From Rhizaria sp. SCN 62-66 (Eukaryota; Rhizaria, unplaced): DNA of 64,000 bases. A model generated the notes under the pieces. That model saw only the letters and a program-made list of their open reading frames with translations. It searched no databases and was not told the DNA's origin. The DNA lies in NCBI GenBank assembly GCA_001724265.1, contig MEDY01000002.1, positions 62,001 to 126,000 of the forward strand, read 5' to 3'. Below are positions 47,664 to 57,389 of this stretch, piece by piece (the stretch's first letter is position 1; each line of letters opens with the position of its first letter). Position numbers and translations under genes: made by a program.

Positions 47664-50600
47664 GGACACTGCCAACCGCAAGAAAGCGCGCCGCCGTCGC
47701 TGGTTTCCGTTCCTCAAACGCCGCAGCAGCAGCGCGGACGCAGCGGGCGCTGTTGACGCGTCCGCTGCTGCTGCTGCTGTCGGCGGTGGCGCGGCTGTGG
47801 CCGGCAGTGGCGCCGCCGCGGCAGTGTCGGGGCCTGTTCCGTCGTCGGACGTCAGCGGCTATACGTACCAGACGTTCCGTGTGCAAGCGCGCAAAGAAAA
47901 GCCCTCCGCGCTTTACGCACCGCTCTTCACTCCGCAGCAACAACAACAGCAACAGCAGCAAGTAACGCAATCGCATGCGCAGGGACAGGCTCAGAAATCA
48001 CTGGCCCAGAGCCAAAGCGATGCCTCAGCAACTGCTACTACTGCTGCTGCTGCTGCCGGCACTGACTCAGCCGTTGATAATACCACGCCCGGTGGCAGCG
48101 ACCCCAAGGACAGCGTTGGCGACAGCGGCGATGGCGACGGTGGCATTGCTCTGGGCGAGTTCCCCCTTGACGCCGACGGTCAATTCAACACTTCCGACGT
48201 GTTTTTCCTCCTCAAGTCATTCAAGCGCGACCAGCGGCGGCGCCTGTTGCTGCGCGGCGACATCAAAATCGAGATCATTCGCCACGGACTTGCGTCGAAA
48301 CAGGTTATGTGCTGGTTCTGGCTTAACACCGCGTTCATGTAGCCCAAGCTCGAGTTCACGGAGGCGTATAACGAGTTGGAGCGGGTGCAGCGTGTGTCGG
48401 ACGCGGCCGCAAAGGCCAAGGCCGAGGCCGATGCCGAGGCTGAGGCGCGAATGACGGCGGCGATCGCGGCCGCGGAGGCCGAGGCGGAGGAAAAGGCTCA
48501 GGCGCAAGCGGCGGAGGCTGAGACTGCGGCCGACGCGAATGCTGATGGCGTGAGTGTCAGTGTTGCGGGCAACAATGTAAGTAGGACTGCTGGCGGCGAT
48601 GTAAGTAGTCCCTTGTTGGACCCCATTTCGTATGCGTACATCACGAACAACAACAGTCTCACCACGAATGGTTGCTCAAGCCCAAGCAGTGCGAATGTCA
48701 GCGCGAATGTAAGTAGCTCGCGGCTTGCATTAGATCTCGCCGCAGCAGAGCCCGACACTGATACGGTTGGCAATGCAACGCGTAATTCACAATCGCTCGC
48801 TGCGACAACGATGCCCCCCAGAACTGCGACAGCTGTGGCGGCAACGGGCGCATCGATGGCGGACAGCGTCAAGGGTGCGGATAATGTTAGTGTTGCTAGA
48901 GCTGATGTCACAGCAACAACGACTGTTAGCGGCCAGAATACTGACAGTCCCAACAGCAGCGATAACAAGGCTCTTGTTGTCACTGAACCAACAACGAGCA
49001 CGGCTGTTCAGACTCTCGCGAGCAATCCTAATGCCAGCGTTGCGCTTGAGAAGTCGAGTAATCCTTTCAGTAACCCCCTGAGTGATCTCGGTCCTATCTT
49101 GCCCCGCTCAGCTATTCTAGCGCATGCGCTGCCAAACATTCTCCGCGCCCCAGCCATCACCAACAACAATAACGTCAACAAGAACTCGACATTCAGCACC
49201 GGTTCCTCTGTTGCTGTTGCGAGTGCTGCTCCGACCGCTAACAGCAACAGTCTCGCTGTTGCGCCAGCAGCAGCAACAGCTGCGAGTGTCAGGCTACGGT
49301 CGCCGCCATCTTCGGCTATGCCCGCATCAGTGTCAACGTCAACGGCCTTAGCGCCACCACGCGCACGGTCTGTCTCCCAGTCGCAGCCGCAGGCCCCGTC
49401 ACTGTTGCTGCGCAACGCAGCCCCCGGCGCACCCTACGCTCTCGGTTCCTCCCTTCTCTCAGTGCCGGTGCGGCTTAACTTGCGCAAGGCTCAGATCGAT
49501 GACGTGGACAAGGCAGCCAAAGTGTCGGAGGACTTTGTTATTACGCTGACGTACAGGCACGTATGGCACGGTGAACCTATCGGCGCGCGCAATCCCGCGT
49601 ACATCAACGCCAGCGGTAGCAACAACGCCAGCATCAACAGTAGCGCGGACAATAACCGAGAGAATCCGGCCGCGGTGCCTCTGGTGACTGAGACTGACGC
49701 TGCGGCTGATCCCGTGAACAGGAGCAGTACTGCTGTTGCCTTGCGTAATAACAGTGTTGTGACACGCAACACTGCCAGCCCTAGCGTTGCTGACGTCGCG
49801 CTTATTGGTAGCCTCCGTGCAACCTCGCCTGTTGCGGCTGCTGGTGTAAGTGGGGACGTCGATTTAAGTGCCTCCGCACCCGTTCTAAGTATCTTGGAGA
49901 CTGTGGTCGCCGGCGGCTGGGTGCTGGGATTGGATGCGGCAGATCTAAGGGGTCGCGATGGTGTAAGTGGCGTCGATCTCCTCCCGTGGCCGGACGCGAA
50001 ACGCGAAAACGAAGCCGTATCTCTCGCCAAAGAGCTTGTTGTGTCCACTGCGACGACGGTGGATGGGCTGCTACACAGTGGGTTGATTCAGATGTATCCG
50101 CAGCAGCAGCAACAGCCTTCGCAGCAACAGCTGATGTACGCAGCCTCTCCTCGTCCTAGCTGTGCTAATCTCAACAACTTCTCTACATCTGACAAGACTG
50201 CTATTTATAACGCCAACACTCCTGCTTTTGCGGACGCTTACAACGGGGGCAACGCTGATAACAGCTTCACAAATGCTGTTGAGATGACCGTGCTTGGCAA
50301 GAGCTCAAGCGACGCCCACGTCAGCATCGTCAACGTTAGCAGCTCGCGCGACCTCAATCTAAGTACCGCGCCCCTTAGTCCCCTCGTGGCATCGCACTCG
50401 CAGACGCTGCTGACCCCGCTCGTGTCGAGCCAAAGCGGCGTTGCGCACACCGACACGTCGACGATCGCGGTCGCCGCGTCACCCGATCTCGCCGCAGTCG
50501 CGGAAGCTACTCCTGAGACTACGTTGGTAGCAGACGGTGCTGGGGGTGGGGAGACGGGCATTGAAGCTCAGACTGTGCATGAAGCTGGGACTGTCGCTGA

Positions 50601-53600
50601 CTCTAAAAACAACAATGACGCTGCACCTACGGTTGAAAACGTTGAGAAGGCTCAGAAGAACGATCACACTGACAGCTGCAGTGACGGTGGTGATTTGTAC
50701 GACGTCGAGACTGTGCTAGACAGCTCTAGCGAAGACGAAAAAAGTCAGGCTGCGGCTTACAATAACAAGCCGCGTGGCTCTGGTTCAGGGGCTCGTCTCA
50801 ACACGAACGCTCACGGTCAGAATGCCCGCCGCGGCCACTCGCGGTCCAACAGCAGCACGAGTCAGGAGAAGCTGCTGCAGTTGACCAGTTTAGCGATGAT
50901 GTCACCGTCTGGATCAGCAGCACCAATGCCCACATTCTTTGTGTCGCCGTCGCACAGCTACAGCAGCCATCAGGCGCAGCAGCAGCAGAGGCCTGGGCAG
51001 CAGCAGCAGCCGGGCTTGCCGAAGCAGTCAAGCGTTGTCTCGGTCGGCTCAGTCTCTGGCTTCCGTGACAGCGTCAACCTCAGCAGCAGCAACAGCAACA
51101 GTGGTGAGAATAACGTGAACGCTAGCAGTAACAACAAGTACGGCATCTCCGCGACGCTGCTCGCTAACGCCACCGCCGCCGCGGCCGCTGCAGCCTTCAA
51201 GGGCTCGGCCTCCGGCGGCGGCGGGACCCGGGGCAGTGTGAAGCAAGGCGGCAGTCGCCGGTCAATCGCCAACGGCAACGGCAGCGGCAGCAACGGCTAC
51301 GGTTACGGCCCTAACCAGGCCAGGGGCAGCATCGCTGCGAGCAGTGTGTTCCCAAGCAACGCCAGTGACGAGGCGCTCTATGTTGACTACGAGGCGGATG
51401 AAACGTCCTCCGTTGCGCCCACAGTCAAACCCGGCGGCCATATTGCCACCAGCAACAGCGCCGGCACTATCTCTGCTGGTGGCAACAGCGCGAACGCGCC
51501 CTCTGGCGTGGACAATGCGTTCCAACAGCAGTACCGCCTGCACTATGGAAGCGGTGCTAATAATTCTGATGTTGGCAACACCGTCCGAGGTGGGTTAAGC
51601 GCTGGAGAGAGTCCGTACACTGTGCGCCGCCGCGGCGACGACGTGAATACCTCTAACAGCACCGAGAATCGCGGCAACATCAGCAATGCCACCGCTGCTG
51701 CCATGATCGCGGCTGCAGCGGGAGCGAAGGTAAGCCGCCAGGGGTCGACTCACAGTCACTCTCACCACGCCAAGGGTAGCACGCACAACAGTTCTAACTA
51801 CGCAGGCGACTCGAATAGCTCTGTGTTTAGCGCCAGCGGTGTTGACAGCAGTCTCAGCAACAGTAGCGAGCGCCACAACAACAACAGCAACGCCGCCAAC
51901 ACTAGCGCGAATGCGGTGAACGTGAGTAAGAGCAAGAGCAACAGCAGCAATAGCAGCAACAACAGTATTATCAACGCTGAAACAGGTGCTGTTGTGCTGG
52001 TGCCCGCTGTGACGCGGCCGTCAGTCAGCGGCATTGTTGCTATGCTGCCTGCATCTGCGTACAACAGCAATCATGCCGTGAAGTTTCACAACACGAGCAA
52101 CACCAGTGACGCGTCAAGCATTAGCGACCACAATAGCCACGACATCAACAGCAGCGGCAGCAACGCGTTTGTCGCCCAGCATCTGCTGCGCAACGGCAAC
52201 AAGACCAACGCCCGCGCTAGCGTCGTCGTCATCCGCGGCGGAAAGCCCCATGACCGAGCGCGCGACCGTGGGCATGAGCAGGAGCCTGACTACGAGGACG
52301 TGGAAGCGGATGACCTGGAAGAGGTGTACACCGAGCAGCATCCATGCGGCGTGCACTTCAACCGCTCACAATCGCTGAAGACGGAGGCGATCCCGACTGG
52401 CACCTATACCAGCAGCAGCAGCGGCGGCGGCAATAACGCTCACAGGAACGCCGCTGACTCTCCGGCTGGCGCCAGTGCGACGGCAAGTGCGTCTGCTACT
52501 GGTGGTGCTGCGACTCGTTTCGGACTTGCTCCTGTGGTCATTCCGAGCAATTCTAACACGAGCACGAACTCCAACTCCAACAGCAGCGCGAATACCAACA
52601 GCTCCGCCACCAGCTCGACCGGTACTGATGGTACTCCTGGCACGACAACAGGTTCTGATAACGCTACCCCCGCATTCGCCGCTGCAACTGGTGGAAACGA
52701 CCATGTCGGTGCGATCAGCGTCGGCTGGGTGGGCGTCAGTCCCGGCGGCGCCGAGGCCGTGTTCTCTGTCTCCGACGTTATGCCGAAGCGCCACCTTGCG
52801 TCCAGCAGCAGCGGGGGCAACAACAACGCTGCGATCGCCAACTTGAACGCGCCTCTCGCGAAAGACGGCGTTTCCGGCGGCGTTGGCATCCCCAGTATCG
52901 CGAAGATGGGCAATGTAAGTGGGCTAGGCTCGTCTCAGTACCCGCGCCCTTACAGCCCGCAGCCGTCCCCTTCGCCGCCGCCAGCTGTCGCCAGCGATAT
53001 GCTGCCGGGAAGCACGTACAATTCCATCAAAGCCAACGCCGCCTCCAATAGCAATATCAATGTCAGAGCTGGCGTTGCAACGAAGGTCACTCTGCAAGCT
53101 CCAACCCCCATCATCCCGCAGCAGCACCAGCAGCCGTCTTCTGAAGCCAACCCCGATCAGCCGCCGCCGGAGCTGCAACAGCTGCAGCTCCAGTTGCAAC
53201 AGCAGCAGCACATGCAACAGCTACAGCAGAGCTTAGAGCCCGGGCAAGCCCAGCTTGTGCCCAATATCAGCGCTGTCGGCAGCCAGCACGATAGCGGCGC
53301 TTTTGTGAGAGACAATAATGACGGGGTGGCGGGAACTAAGGGACTTAGTACCATGAGTCTAAGTGGTGACGTGCTTTATCAAAGCGACTTAGAGCACTCA
53401 CAGTTACAGCTACAGCTGCAACAGTTATCACAACAGCGATCCGCCGTGCTTGCTCTCGCGCAACCGCAGCCACAGTCGCAAGTGAATGAGAACAACAGCA
53501 ACATGTTGCACAACATTAACGCCGTCCCGACCTCGTCTTCGCCCCACGACGCCGCCTTCAACGCCAGCGCCGACAGCGGCTTCAGCGTCGCCGACATCAG

Positions 53601-53799
53601 CGGCGGCGACAACCACAACGCCGCTGACGTCATCAATGTGAGCCACATCCCCCGCGGGAGTGTCTGCGCCAGCGAGGCCCTTACATTCGATCTCCCGCGC
53701 GCGCCTAGCCTGGCCCTAACATACTCGCTGCCGTTGTCGGGCGCAACGCCGGTGCAGAGGTCACAGGAAGACGGCGAGCAACAGCGAAAGCAAGAGTAA
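40107..53799 (+). CDS. VSP: Voltage-sensing phosphoinositide phosphatase (VSP/TPTE/PTEN family), ~4,508 aa
   Basis: Exon 1 is 40107-40279 and exon 2 is 40446-53799; together they give 4,509 codons ending in TAA. Four hydrophobic helices (about 71-185) form a voltage-sensor-like unit. A basic linker (QNKQRYRKNGFDLDL) then leads into a PTEN-type phosphatase domain with a FDDHNPP loop and the active site HCKGGKGRTG (C307, R313). The glycine after CK is typical of VSPs; PTEN has alanine there. The C2 domain follows in pieces: a first strand (LLTLSVHNAF) at about residue 548, GDIKIEIIRHG through FWLNTAFM at about 2662-2689, an in-frame TAG as codon 2690, PKLEFTEAYNELER, and a last strand (DDVDKAAKVSEDFVITLTY) near 3075-3093. 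Between and after these lie large low-complexity inserts. The family dephosphorylates membrane phosphoinositides under voltage control. S4 has only two arginines (R172, R176), so voltage sensing may be weak. Confidence 0.85.
40280..40445 (+). other. Intron of the VSP gene (166 nt)
   Basis: Donor GTACGT at 40280 and acceptor AACAG ending at 40445. Splicing joins TCC GA to C ACA TGT GAG, restoring an Asp codon and the frame into the first membrane helix. Confidence 0.85.
43960..44170 (+). repeat. Poly-Ala and poly-Ser tracts in the VSP insert
   Basis: GCG/GCC-type Ala runs followed by a block of AGC/AGT Ser codons (about 44131-44163), inside the insert that divides the C2 domain. Confidence 0.85.
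48340..48342 (+). other. In-frame TAG inside the VSP C2 domain
   Basis: TAG is codon 2690, context ATG TAG CCC. Conserved C2 sequence lies immediately before it (FWLNTAFM) and after it (KLEFTEAYNELE), and the final C2 strand comes about 1.1 kb later in the same frame. A true stop here would truncate a folded domain between strands. Confidence 0.88.
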
Positions 53800-54271
53800 G
53801 CAAGTACGCTAAGAAAGAGCAGTATCGCCGCACCCAGTCGCTGTGAATCTGACGATATCCGTGTGTGCCCGATGGTAACAAGTAACAAACCGTGGTGGCC
53901 ACCGCCAATTATGAATAGCAACGAGATTCCGTGGCTTTATGTGTGTCTTGTGCAGATTATTTTTGCGAATTAATGATTTAAACATTTATTTTTGATATTT
54001 TACAATAGTTTTTAATCAAATCGCTTTTTTTTGTTTCTGTGTCAGTCCCTTGTTAGTTTCTTGATCGCATAATCAAGGCAGGCTGAACAAAGCGAGCCAT
54101 ATCTCCTTTCATGTGAACAACGTTACATAAATACAATACATCTGTGCTTTTGTGTCACAATTGGGCTTGTTTTGTACAGACTGTATTTGTTAACTTCTTT
54201 CCTCCTGGCCATATACGATCTTAAACAATGACTAGGAAAGTTCTCGTGTTGTGCTGCTGAAGCTCTCAGTT
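53800..54271. other. Convergent intergenic region
   Basis: Very AT-rich in its middle. It lies between the 3' end of the VSP gene (+) and the 3' end of a small minus-strand gene, so it should hold both polyadenylation regions. I see no further gene. Confidence 0.6.
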
Positions 54272-54649
54272 TCACTGCGGCGTTGTCGTCTCATTCGCGG
54301 CGAACAACAGCGCGCGCAATGCGCTGTTTCTACCGCCGTTGGCGGTAGTGGTAGTGCTGGCGGCCGCCCGGAGCACCAGCATGGCAGGCTCGCCCTCCTT
54401 GACTGTGTACTCCCCTTCAGCTACCAGGTGGCCCACCACCGTCCGGAGCTCCGGCTCCTCCACCACGGTGTCGTACCGCGCGCGCAGCTCGGCCCCCGCG
54501 GCGGCGACGACGGCGGCCGTCGCGACGGCGTTGTCGCCCTACAGGTTGAGCTTGTTGAAGGCGTCAGTGAGCGAGGAACGGATGCGGGCGGCGCGGATGC
54601 GCGCCAGAGGGTCGTCGGTCACCCACCCGTCGATGTACGTAGGGTCCAT
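54272..54649 (-). CDS. Small uncharacterised protein (125 aa) with one in-frame TAG
   Basis: Read on the minus strand from ATG at 54649-54647 to TGA at 54274-54272, with TAG as codon 37. Coding-like GC content and a coherent sequence continue on both sides: before it YIDGWVTDDPLARIRAARIR and AFNKLNL, after it GDNAVATA, LRTVVGHLVAEGEYTVKEGE and PAMLVLRA. The sequence just upstream, CCGCAG before AATGG, looks like a splice acceptor, so a 5' exon (coding or UTR) is possible; I could not fix its donor. I do not recognise the family. The N-terminal part looks helical and charged, the rest mixed strand/helix. It is in the same orientation as OLA1 but 437 bp away, with no sign of cotranscription. 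Confidence 0.55.
54539..54541 (-). other. In-frame TAG in the small minus-strand gene
   Basis: Minus-strand context CTG TAG GGC. The frame stays open for 89 more codons with unchanged codon style. This is the third independent gene in the window with a lone internal TAG. Confidence 0.65.
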
Positions 54650-55085
54650 TCTGCGGAATGCGGAACAATAAAGTACATTTAGAAAGTATAATAAGGCAAA
54701 ATTGTGTGTTATCAAATCAACCATCATATATTAGTGCCGTGTTTCCAATGACGGTCTTCCCATGTCACTACATATCCTCAAAGTTAGCTCGCCAATCCAC
54801 TCAGTCACCTGGTCAGAGTCGGAGTTGTTGCTGTCGCATATTGGTAAGACTGAAACAACAAGCAAATAGCACAGAGATCAAACTACACACAGTCACTTAT
54901 CTTTCATTATGTATTACAACTCCACGCACTCTGGGCGAGAACAGAAAAGCTCTCTGCACACAGACGCGCGTCTATATCTTTTATCATTTGGTCTTCACCA
55001 CTGTCGTTAGTTCTCCTCAACAAGTAAACCAACAACAGAAACTCAACCCATCATCAACTCAACCCACAACAGCAACACGAATTAT
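54650..55085. other. Intergenic region upstream of the small gene and downstream of OLA1
   Basis: AT-rich. On the minus strand a run ending TTGTTTCAG (near 54850) followed by about 40 bases of GC-richer sequence could be a short upstream exon of the small gene, but no donor of the local GTACG type follows it. No other gene is evident. Confidence 0.45.
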
Positions 55086-56819
55086 TTACTTCTTCTTGTT
55101 GCCCGCGCCGCCGGCGGTGTGGCGGAAGAAAGCGATGTCGCCATCCTTAACCTCGTACTCCTTGCCGCGCTGCATGAGCTTGCCGGCCTTCTTGACCTCG
55201 GCCTCGGAGCCGTACTTGATAAGGTCGTCGTAGGCGAACATGTCGGCGTTGACGAAGCAGCGCTGGAAGTCGGTGTGGATCACGCCAGCCGCGCCGGGCG
55301 CGAGGGTGCCGTTCTTGATGGTCCACGCGCGCACCTCGACCTTGCCGCAGGTGAAGTAGTGGATCAGCCCGAGCGCCTTGTAGCCCGTAACGGAGATGCG
55401 CGGCACCATCGTCTGCGACTCGCAGGCGGCCTGCTCCTCGGGGGTCATTCCCACCCAGCGCTGCTCGAAGGTGATGGAGAAGGGGATCAGCGTGGAACCC
55501 GGGGAACGCTTCTGGACCCACTCGTGCACGTCGGGCAGGAACTTGTTCGACTTGTTCACGAAGTCCTTGTCGGAGATGTTGCACAGGTACACGATCGGCC
55601 TAAAAAATAATAATTAAAAAGAAATACATATGAAGAGAAAGCCAAAGAAAAAAAATTGTTAGAAACTTTAAGAGGATACAAATCGAAAGAGACCAAGCAG
55701 CCTAGAATTAAAACACAAAATATAAATAAAAAAACCCACTGTTATATCGTGGTTCCGTTCTTTAATTAAATAAAACATCTGTCTGTAGCCCCTAAGTTAC
55801 GATTATATACGTACTTGGCGGTGAGGAGCTGGAGCTCGTTGAGGGTCTCGACGTCGTCGTTGGTCCAATCACCCTCACGGATGTCGACGTTGTTCTCGAG
55901 GTAATCCAGCGCCTTCTTCATCGTCTCGTACTGGCGCTGCGTCTCCTTGGTCTTGTTGACGCCGCGTGTGATGATCTTATGCAGGTCATCGTGCTTGCGC
56001 TTGACGAGGGAGAGGTCCTTCTGGATGAGCTCGGTGGAGATGATGTCCAGGTCGCGCACGGGGTCAACGGACGACTCAACGTGCTCAACCTCCTTGTCCT
56101 TGAACGCGCGGCACACGTGGAAGATGGCGTCGACGGCGCTGATGTGCGACAGGAAGGCGTTGCCGAGGCCCTTGCCCTCGGACGCGCCCTTGACGAGACC
56201 GGCGATGTCGTGGATCGTCAGCACAGCGGGGATCTCCTTCTCGGGCTTGTAGATCTTGACGAGCTGGTCCATGCGCTCATCGGGCACGGGGATCTTGGCG
56301 AAGGCAGGGTCGATCGTGCAGAAAGGGTAGTTAGCCGCCGGGACGTTGTGCTTCGAGAGCAGGTTGAACAGCGAGGACTTGCCAATCTGTATACATGTGC
56401 ATGAAACCAAACAAAAACACGTGGAATAGATAGAATGTGAGCTGGATGTTTGTTGAGTTAAACTATACTAAACCTAAGTAAGATCTGAGCGATAAATAGT
56501 TGAGAGATGGAGACGTACGTTGGGCATGCCGACGATACCGATGGAGACTGGAGTGGGGGACACAAACAGCGCAATAAAGCACACAAAAAGATCACATCGT
56601 GAGCCATAGAGTAAATATAAGGTGGGAAAATAAAAGAATGTAATACAGAGGGTGTCCTGTTCAAGAAGAAATGGGGGATTTGGCGCGGGAAAGAGGAGCC
56701 GGAGTCAGCAATGTGGGATTCTTCGGAGTCGCAAGCCAAGAGAAAAGAAAGTGATACGTACCATCGTTACCAGGACGGCCAAGGTAAGCCTTCTTGACGG
56801 GGGCGTTCTTCTTGGACAT
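55086..56819 (-). CDS. OLA1: Obg-like ATPase 1 (YchF/OLA1 family), 390 aa
   Basis: Four exons on the minus strand: 56819-56762, 56547-56519, 56386-55815 and 55599-55086, giving 1,173 nt and 390 residues, close to the ~396 of human OLA1. The P-loop GMPNIGKSS is interrupted by intron 2 after the Asn. Switch elements YPFCTIDP and DIAGLVKG, then GLGNAFLSHI, follow. The G4-like motif is NISDKD. The C-terminal TGS domain has the typical REF-like order VRAWTIKNGTLAP, GVIHTDFQ and YEVKDGDIAFF. OLA1/YchF proteins bind ATP rather than GTP, associate with ribosomes and act in translation and stress control (family knowledge). No internal TAG and almost no low-complexity sequence, unlike its neighbours. 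Terminator TAA. Confidence 0.96.
55600..55814 (-). other. OLA1 intron 3 (215 nt)
   Basis: Donor GTACGT after GCC AA, acceptor TTTTAG before GCCG. It restores Lys-Pro in LTAKPIVYL. Very AT-rich interior. Confidence 0.93.
56387..56518 (-). other. OLA1 intron 2 (132 nt), splits the P-loop
   Basis: Donor GTACGT after AAC, acceptor ATACAG before ATTGGCAAG. It separates GMPN from IGKS within the nucleotide-binding loop. Confidence 0.93.
56548..56761 (-). other. OLA1 intron 1 (214 nt)
   Basis: Donor GTACGT immediately after GAT G, acceptor CTCCAG before TCTCCATC. The junction restores a Val codon and the sequence VSIGIVGMPN. Confidence 0.93.
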
Positions 56820-57389
56820 GTTAAGTACCAAACGACGAAAGTGACGTTCAAACACGGTCCCGTCACGCCGCTACATATCACCCCGTTTCCCTCGCACCTT
56901 TCTTTGCTTCGCTCGCTTCGCTGCAACAGCGGACCGAGAGCTTTTTTAGGAACCGGCTGAAGGTCCGACCGACCAACCTCGCTGCATCACTCTAAGTCCT
57001 GAATGGAACAGACGGTATCTTCGTGTAATCTTATTAGATAGTGCAGCAAGTAATGCAGCTGTGATTCACATGGTCGAATTTAGTTAATTCTTGAACGAGG
57101 TATCAACAGACGGATGGTGTAATGTGAAATCTACGCGCAAACACGTTTTGTTACCTCTCACTGGACCCCTCCCAACTTCTTTATCTCACCACGTACGTCG
57201 CTCAAACAGATCCTGCAACACAAGTTACTTTGCACTGCATAACCCCGCAGTCTTGGCAACATCTATCTCTTTTTTCGCTGTTAAAAGCCTCCTTTAGCCT
57301 TCAATCGGCTCTGTCCAGCCAATTCTCTTCGTAAGAACAACGTGTCCTCACACTACAGCACTGCCTGACTGAACGACAGTAACAACATC
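56820..57389. other. Divergent promoter region between OLA1 and the TLC gene
   Basis: 570 bp between the starts of two divergent genes, so both core promoters and 5' UTRs must lie here. Pyrimidine-rich stretches occur near the TLC start. I see no clear TATA box and no RNA gene. Confidence 0.6.

Noticed and set aside
48301-48342. TAG 48340 as the 3' end of a short intron starting GTTATG at 48303
   Set aside because: Splicing would delete the conserved FWLNTAFM strand of the C2 domain. The interval would be only 40 nt with a donor unlike the local GTACG type.
55119-56404. Plus-strand frames opposite OLA1
   Set aside because: OLA1 on the minus strand is fully supported by homology and intron phases.
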